This document shows, piece by piece, positions 59,515 to 64,000 of a DNA stretch of 64,000 nt. The stretch is from Nocardia ignorata NBRC 108230. GTDB lineage: Bacteria; Actinomycetota; Actinomycetes; Mycobacteriales; Mycobacteriaceae. The stretch is taken from assembly GCF_001612905.1 (NCBI RefSeq), contig NZ_BDBI01000025.1, forward strand, positions 62,001 to 126,000, in the 5' to 3' direction. The notes below the pieces were generated by a model, which did no database searches, was not told the origin of the DNA, and saw only the letters and a program-made list of their open reading frames with translations. Every line of letters starts with the position of its first letter. Within the stretch, counting starts at the first letter, position 1. The position numbers and the translations under genes are program-made.

Positions 59515-60406
59515 GCGGGCACACTCCGCCCCGCAGGTCGGGCAGATGACGTGCCAGCAGCAGCGCCAGCCGGTCGAGCAGGGCGGTGGTGTCCTCGAAG
59601 CTGCCCGAATCCGCCTGTGCGGCAAGGGCGATCGCCAATTGGCCGCTGCCGACGGGGATCAGCCCGAACTGGCGGACCGTGTACATGCCGGTGTCGTCGT
59701 CGGGACCCCAGCCGCCCTTGAACTCCGCGTGGTCGAGCAGGCCGAGGCCCCAGCCCTGCTCGGGGGTGATCTCACCCATCAACCGCATCACGACCTCGGT
59801 GTCGGGCAGGCACGGCAGCTTGGAGGCGAAGCGCACCTGGTTGGCCAGCGACCATTCGGTGACACCGAAGGCCGTGTAGTCGAGTTCGGTGCGCATCTCC
59901 GGCTTGTCGGTGTTCACCTCACCGGCCTCGTCGAGCACCTGCTGCACCGCCTCGGCCGCCGCCGTGCCGTCGCCGAGGGACTGCCACAGGCCGTAGGCGG
60001 CGTCGTTGTCCGACACCGTGATCGCGGCCTGCACCATCTCGAAGATGGACTGGTCGTGGTCGTGGCGCAGGGCGGCGACGGCGAGCGGAACCTTGATGGT
60101 GGACCAGGCGATGCCGGTGGTCCAGTCGCCGTAGATCGTCATCCGTCCGCCGCCGACCGGCATCAACGCCATCCCCACCTGGCCGGGCAGGGTCGCCTGC
60201 AGCTGGGTGAATTCGGCGGCCAGCGAGTCGGGCAGGATCACCGACTGGCCGGGACGCCAGGCCTCGCCCTCGTCGCGCTGGACCGTCGGCGCCGTCGCGG
60301 CGGTCGGGTTGCCGGGCACCGCGCACGAGCCGGTCAGCGCTGCCGACATCAACAGCACACCGGACACGAGACCGCGACAGGCAGCCTTCACAGTAGAGCC
60401 AGCCAC
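59510..60406 (-). CDS. Beta-lactamase-fold serine hydrolase lipoprotein (class A-like)
   Basis: A 298-residue exported protein; GTG 60406 follows GGAGGG and the signal CRGLVSGVLLMSAALTGSC gives a lipobox Cys near 28. Class A-like motifs: Ser-x-x-Lys in WSTIKVPLAV (near 102), Ser-Asp-Asn in VSDNDAAY (near 130), a Glu-containing region EITPEQGWG and third motif Lys-Gly-Gly in FKGGWG (near 239) instead of Lys-Thr/Ser-Gly. Could be a weak beta-lactamase, a D,D-peptidase or a non-enzymatic relative. Confidence 0.8.
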   Translation of the reverse strand: MAGSTVKAACRGLVSGVLLMSAALTGSCAVPGNPTAATAPTVQRDEGEAWRPGQSVILPDSLAAEFTQLQATLPGQVGMALMPVGGGRMTIYGDWTTGIAWSTIKVPLAVAALRHDHDQSIFEMVQAAITVSDNDAAYGLWQSLGDGTAAAEAVQQVLDEAGEVNTDKPEMRTELDYTAFGVTEWSLANQVRFASKLPCLPDTEVVMRLMGEITPEQGWGLGLLDHAEFKGGWGPDDDTGMYTVRQFGLIPVGSGQLAIALAAQADSGSFEDTTALLDRLALLLARHLPDLRGGVCPR

Positions 60407-60563
60407 CTGAAAACCCTCCCCACCACCGGTTGCGCGGAGGCGCTGTGTTCCGGCGGTGCAAACTACTCGTCTAGCGCGCCCGGACGATCTCGGGCGTATG
60501 CCAGTAAGTTTCGCATATGCCGGGACGGTCGCGCTGTCCGGCGACGGGCGCTGAAAGGGGGTC

Positions 60564-63482
60564 GTGGTGCACGAGATCGGTGATGTGTTCGCCGGGTTCA
60601 CCATCGAACGGATGCTCGGCCAGGGCGGTATGGGGACGGTGTATCTGGCCCGGCACCCGCGCCTGGACCGGTTGACCGCGTTGAAGCTGCTCAACCGGGA
60701 TCTGTTCGCGGACGCGCGGATTCGGGCCAGGTTCGAGCGGGAAGCGGATCTGGCCGCGGCGCTGGATCATCCCGGCATCGTCACCGTGTTCGATCGGGGC
60801 GCCGAGGACGAACAGCTGTGGATCAGCATGCAGTACGTCGACGGGATCGACGCGGCCACCGTCGATCCGCGTACCCTGCCACCGCAGCGCGCGGTGCAGA
60901 TCATCGAAGGTGTCGCCGACGCACTGGATTACGCGCACGGGCACGGCGTGCTGCACCGGGATGTGAAACCGGCCAACATCTTGCTGGCGCGATCCGGCGG
61001 CGGGCAGGGGGAGCGGGTGTTCCTCACCGACTTCGGGATCGCCCGTCTGCGCGCCGACTCCACCCACCTCACCCAGCAGGGCATGTTCACCGCCACCCTG
61101 GCCTACGCCTCGCCCGAACAGATGACCGGCGCCGAACTCGACCACCGCTCCGACCAGTACTCCCTGGCCTGCACCCTGTACTGGCTGTTCACCGGCCTGG
61201 CCCCGTTCGATTCACCCGACCCCAACGAGATCATCCGGGGCACGCTCTACGCACCGCCACCCCCGCTCGCCCTGCGCCGCACGGGCCTACCGCCCGCCAT
61301 GGATGCGGTCCTCGCCGCCGCCATGGCCAAGCATCCCGCGGCCCGCTACGAGTCGTGCACCGCTTTCGCCAAGGCGGCCCGCCGGGCTCTCACGTCGACC
61401 AAGCCACCCGTCCTTCCCGCCTCGTACCCGCCGCAATCCGTCCAGGGACAGCCCACAGCTGTGTCCGCCCCGGGGTTCGCGCCGCCGTTATCCGCTGGGC
61501 CCCAACTCAATTGGCACCCGGCATCACCTCCGGTGGCCCCGGCCGGCCCGCCGGTCGGCCAGCCCTATGTCGGCCCGCCGGTTCAGCAGCCGGTGGTTCA
61601 ACCGCCGGTGCCGCAGGGTCCGGGCCCGCAGCCGCTCCCGCAACAACTTGGGGATGCTCAACCACCCGCACAGCCGCTCGCGTCCCAGCCGCCGGCTCAA
61701 CCGCTCGCGCAGCCTCCGTCGTACCGGCCTGCGGCCCCACCGCCGGCTCCGCGGCCACCGGCTCAGTCGGCCGCGCAGCAGCCGCCGGCCGAACAGCTAC
61801 CAGACCGGTCCGCGCACCAGCGGGCGGCGGCACCGGGTGGTTCGGTGGGCGGAGCAAAAGCCGTTGCGGCAGATGTTTCGTCGTCGGTCGGCAGGACAGT
61901 CGTGCCCGCCGACACCGTCGGGGGGGACGTGTCGAGCACAGCTGCGACCGATGTCCTCGGTATGCCGAACAGAGACCGCTCGGACGTCCGAAATTCCTCG
62001 GCACGAACGGAAGTCACCGCTGTGCCTGGCATGGCAGCGAGTAGGCAGGACAGCGCACCGGGAGCAGCCGGTGGTGCGACGCACACGACGACCAGCGGTG
62101 CGGAAGCGGACTCGCCGGTCACCGACGCTGACGGAGAAAGTGCCGCCAGTTCAGCGGTGGAAGCTGCCGAGCCGGCGGCCCCGCGCGCAGAGACCGCCTG
62201 GGGAGATGGAGCGGCGGCGAGCGCGCGGCCGACGTCGACCGGAAGTGGAATCCCAGCAGTCGGCAGCGCGGAAGTCGGGAACGCACGCACGCACGTCGAT
62301 ATGCCTGACGGTTCAGCGGTTTCGGGTGAAGGGGAACACAACGCCGATGCCGAATCGGACACCGATGGCGGCGCTGAAGAACTGCCCGTTCGGAGCGATT
62401 CCGTTGCGCCGGATCTGAAAGATCAGTCGGATCACGGTGTTTCCCCTGCCGGCGACCCCGTAACAGGTGCCGCGGCGGTGGACCGGCCGTTTGCGCTCGG
62501 CAGCGTGCCGGGGTCGGACGGTGGTGAGAACGTGGCGTCGCCCCCGGCTGCTGGGGAGGCGGCGCAGGGCGGAAAAGGCTCCGACGTCCCGGATTTCGGT
62601 GCGCACCGGGATGGTTCGGGTGGCGGTGAGCGCGGGCCCGATGTCGGGGCGGTGCCTTCGCAGGTCGCGGCGACACCGGTCGCGTCCGCGGGGACGCCGA
62701 TGCAACCGCCGGGGGGAGGGCCGGGAATGGGTGGTCCTGGGCGGCCTCCGCAAGGACGGCATCCTTGGCCGGTTCCCTATCGTCGGCAGTCGGCGGTGTC
62801 TCGGCCGGTGTCGGGGTTGCAGCGGCTCGGGTGGGTGGTGCTCGCGGCGCTGGTTGTCGTGTTGGTGACGATGGTTCTGGCGCTGGTCGTGGTGGTTCTG
62901 CCGGATGGGGACGACGACGAGGGAGCCATCGGAGGGGTGGTGACGGGGCCGTCGAGTGCCGTGGCCGAGGCGACCGATTCGTTCCTGGCGAGCAGGCGGG
63001 TGTTCCCGACGCTGGTTCCGCAGGGCACCGGGATCGAGGGGCAGGGGTATCGCGGGGCGAATTGTGTCGGGGTTCGGCAGGTGAGCGAATTGGAGTGGAA
63101 AGAGCCTGCGCTGCAGTGGAACCCGATCACCGCGGGATGGCAGTGTGAGCGGGTGGACAACGGGCTCGGTGCGGTGAGCTATCTCGTCCTCGAATACGCG
63201 AACTCCGCGCAGGCCCGCTCCGCCATGGACGCATTCCCCGCCGCCGTCCGCTTCGGGGCGGAGAAGGACGGTGTGCCGGTGACGGTGCGGCGCTGGGTGG
63301 TGCCCGATCCGGCCACCAGTCGCGTCCAGACCGCGCACCAGGTGATCGGCTTCCCCGGCGACCCGGACCGCGACAACTATCTCGTCGTGGTGAGCCGCCG
63401 GGGCAGCAGCGGGACCGGCGGCGCACCGCGGCCCTCCGCCCAGGACGAGGTGATCGCCTGGTGGGCGGAGGTGCCGCTGTGA
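60564..63482 (+). CDS. Receptor-like serine/threonine protein kinase with long disordered linker
   Basis: About 972 residues. The kinase domain (about 5-270) is complete: GQGGMGTVY (P-loop), LTALKLLNRD (ATP Lys), HGVLHRDVKPANILL (catalytic loop), LTDFGIARL, and activation-loop YASPEQMTG. Residues 280-730 are disordered: a Pro/Gln-rich repeat zone followed by a Ser/Ala/Glu/Asp-rich zone. A single membrane helix (LGWVVLAALVVVLVTMVLALVVVVL) is near 758-782. An extracellular 170-residue domain carries two Cys (GANCVGV and GWQCERV), a likely disulfide, without PASTA repeats. Start at GTG 60564 or 60567. The ligand is unknown; the neighbours encode a cell-wall-type hydrolase and a permease. Confidence 0.9.
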   Translation: MVHEIGDVFAGFTIERMLGQGGMGTVYLARHPRLDRLTALKLLNRDLFADARIRARFEREADLAAALDHPGIVTVFDRGAEDEQLWISMQYVDGIDAATVDPRTLPPQRAVQIIEGVADALDYAHGHGVLHRDVKPANILLARSGGGQGERVFLTDFGIARLRADSTHLTQQGMFTATLAYASPEQMTGAELDHRSDQYSLACTLYWLFTGLAPFDSPDPNEIIRGTLYAPPPPLALRRTGLPPAMDAVLAAAMAKHPAARYESCTAFAKAARRALTSTKPPVLPASYPPQSVQGQPTAVSAPGFAPPLSAGPQLNWHPASPPVAPAGPPVGQPYVGPPVQQPVVQPPVPQGPGPQPLPQQLGDAQPPAQPLASQPPAQPLAQPPSYRPAAPPPAPRPPAQSAAQQPPAEQLPDRSAHQRAAAPGGSVGGAKAVAADVSSSVGRTVVPADTVGGDVSSTAATDVLGMPNRDRSDVRNSSARTEVTAVPGMAASRQDSAPGAAGGATHTTTSGAEADSPVTDADGESAASSAVEAAEPAAPRAETAWGDGAAASARPTSTGSGIPAVGSAEVGNARTHVDMPDGSAVSGEGEHNADAESDTDGGAEELPVRSDSVAPDLKDQSDHGVSPAGDPVTGAAAVDRPFALGSVPGSDGGENVASPPAAGEAAQGGKGSDVPDFGAHRDGSGGGERGPDVGAVPSQVAATPVASAGTPMQPPGGGPGMGGPGRPPQGRHPWPVPYRRQSAVSRPVSGLQRLGWVVLAALVVVLVTMVLALVVVVLPDGDDDEGAIGGVVTGPSSAVAEATDSFLASRRVFPTLVPQGTGIEGQGYRGANCVGVRQVSELEWKEPALQWNPITAGWQCERVDNGLGAVSYLVLEYANSAQARSAMDAFPAAVRFGAEKDGVPVTVRRWVVPDPATSRVQTAHQVIGFPGDPDRDNYLVVVSRRGSSGTGGAPRPSAQDEVIAWWAEVPL

Positions 63483-63484
63483 CC

Positions 63485-64000
63485 TCAGTCGACGGCCAGC
63501 GCCGCGACGATCGGCATGCGTGACGCGCGCACCGCGGGCGGGATGGAGCCGAGTAGCGCCAGCCCCAGCGCGACGATGCCGTAGACGACGAGCAGCGGGC
63601 TCGGCGCGTAGGCGATGTCGATGGTCATGGCGTGCCCGATCGCGACGGTGCCCAGGTACTGGACCGCCGCACCGGTGACCATGCCGATCGCCGCACCGAC
63701 GATCCCGATCCCCGCCGCCTCGGCGAGGACCGAGCGCAGCAGGAACTTGCGATTGGTTCCCATGGCGCGCAGCACGCCGAGTTCGCGGCGCCGCTCTAGC
63801 ACCGACAGCATCAGCGTGTTCAACAGCGCCACCGTGGCCACCAGCACCACGATCCACAGGATCATGGTGCTCATCGCCGCACCCTGCTCCACACTGGACG
63901 AGACCGCCGCGACCTGGGCGGCACCGGTGTCGACATGGATCTGCTCGGGCACCACCGCCCGTACCGCTGCCTGCACCGCCGCCGAGTCCGCACCCGGTTC
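63485..64000 (-). CDS. FtsX-type ABC transporter permease, C-terminal part
   Basis: The frame is open to the right edge. The 171 residues visible contain three hydrophobic helices of the FtsX/MacB permease core: LWIVVLVATVALLNTLMLSVLERRRELGVLRAMGTNRKFLL, then AEAAGIGIVGAAIGMVTGAAVQYLG and LLVVYGIVALGLALLGSIPPAVRASRM. The ERRRELGVLRAMG loop is the family signature that couples to the ATPase. Its stop lies 2 bases from the kinase stop. The substrate and the ATPase partner are off the window. Confidence 0.88.
   Translation of the reverse strand, partial: EPGADSAAVQAAVRAVVPEQIHVDTGAAQVAAVSSSVEQGAAMSTMILWIVVLVATVALLNTLMLSVLERRRELGVLRAMGTNRKFLLRSVLAEAAGIGIVGAAIGMVTGAAVQYLGTVAIGHAMTIDIAYAPSPLLVVYGIVALGLALLGSIPPAVRASRMPIVAALAVD

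Noticed and set aside
56992..59625. An 877-codon minus-strand frame spanning the PLA2-like gene and the two-component system
   Set aside because: It crosses several genes with clear domains on other frames, and its protein is His/Arg/Gly-rich without motifs.
61500..61800. Pro/Gln-rich repeats in the kinase gene as a DNA tandem repeat array
   Set aside because: Codons vary between units; it is protein-level low complexity, not a repeat array.
1..64000. tRNA, rRNA, riboswitch or CRISPR features
   Set aside because: Reading the intergenic gaps gave no cloverleaf ends, conserved aptamer motifs or regularly spaced repeats.

Overview
The window is high-GC DNA from a mycolic-acid actinomycete, most likely Nocardia. 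GTG and TTG starts are common, lipobox lipoproteins are frequent, and several genes look leaderless. Gene content and order recall the Mycobacterium tuberculosis segment from about Rv3011c to Rv3039c, but broken into conserved blocks by accessory DNA. All M. tuberculosis comparisons here are from memory; no search was run.

Left block (1-14.7 kb): an enoyl-CoA hydratase tail (echA17-like); two methyltransferase-type proteins (Rv3038c- and Rv3037c-like); an acyltransferase (Rv3034c-like) and a PQQ-propeller lipoprotein (Rv3035-like), both inverted relative to M. tuberculosis; and a translationally coupled trio of methyltransferase, GH57 enzyme and glycosyltransferase (Rv3030-Rv3031-Rv3032-like). 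Together these match the proposed methylglucose lipopolysaccharide (MGLP) locus. Electron-transfer flavoprotein genes fixAB diverge from the trio. A CE4 deacetylase/DUF4015 pair and a self-regulated MerR gene sit within the block.

14.7-21.3 kb: Uma2 nuclease-fold protein, two acyltransferase-type genes, a small-molecule kinase, LysR regulator, type II NADH dehydrogenase, and an OlsB/OlsA-like acyltransferase pair (Rv3027c/Rv3026c-like).

Accessory block (21.3-44.3 kb): a lone 2,044-residue NRPS with A-T-C-A-T-reductase order (the order of staphylococcal AusA), then an amino-acid catabolic set (Lrp regulator, indolepyruvate/2-oxoacid:ferredoxin oxidoreductase, amino-acid dehydrogenase, permease) and a 3-hydroxyacyl-CoA dehydrogenase. 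Next is a small decayed patch: a CoiA-like nuclease gene broken by an in-frame TGA and a frameshift, a small zinc-ribbon gene, and a truncated SDR. After it come an NmrA-type reductase under a MerR-type promoter, a two-component system and two secreted hydrolases.

Right block (44.3-56.2 kb): iscS, mnmA, a MetE-like C-terminal protein, a VapBC module with a perfect dyad operator, ligA, a secreted peptide, an ATPase, an ACT-domain protein, and gatC-gatA. The last part (56.2-64 kb) holds an SRPBCC protein, a membrane-anchored phospholipase A2-like protein, a second two-component system, a beta-lactamase-fold lipoprotein, a large receptor Ser/Thr kinase and the end of an FtsX-type permease. I see no rRNA, tRNA, CRISPR array or intact insertion sequence.
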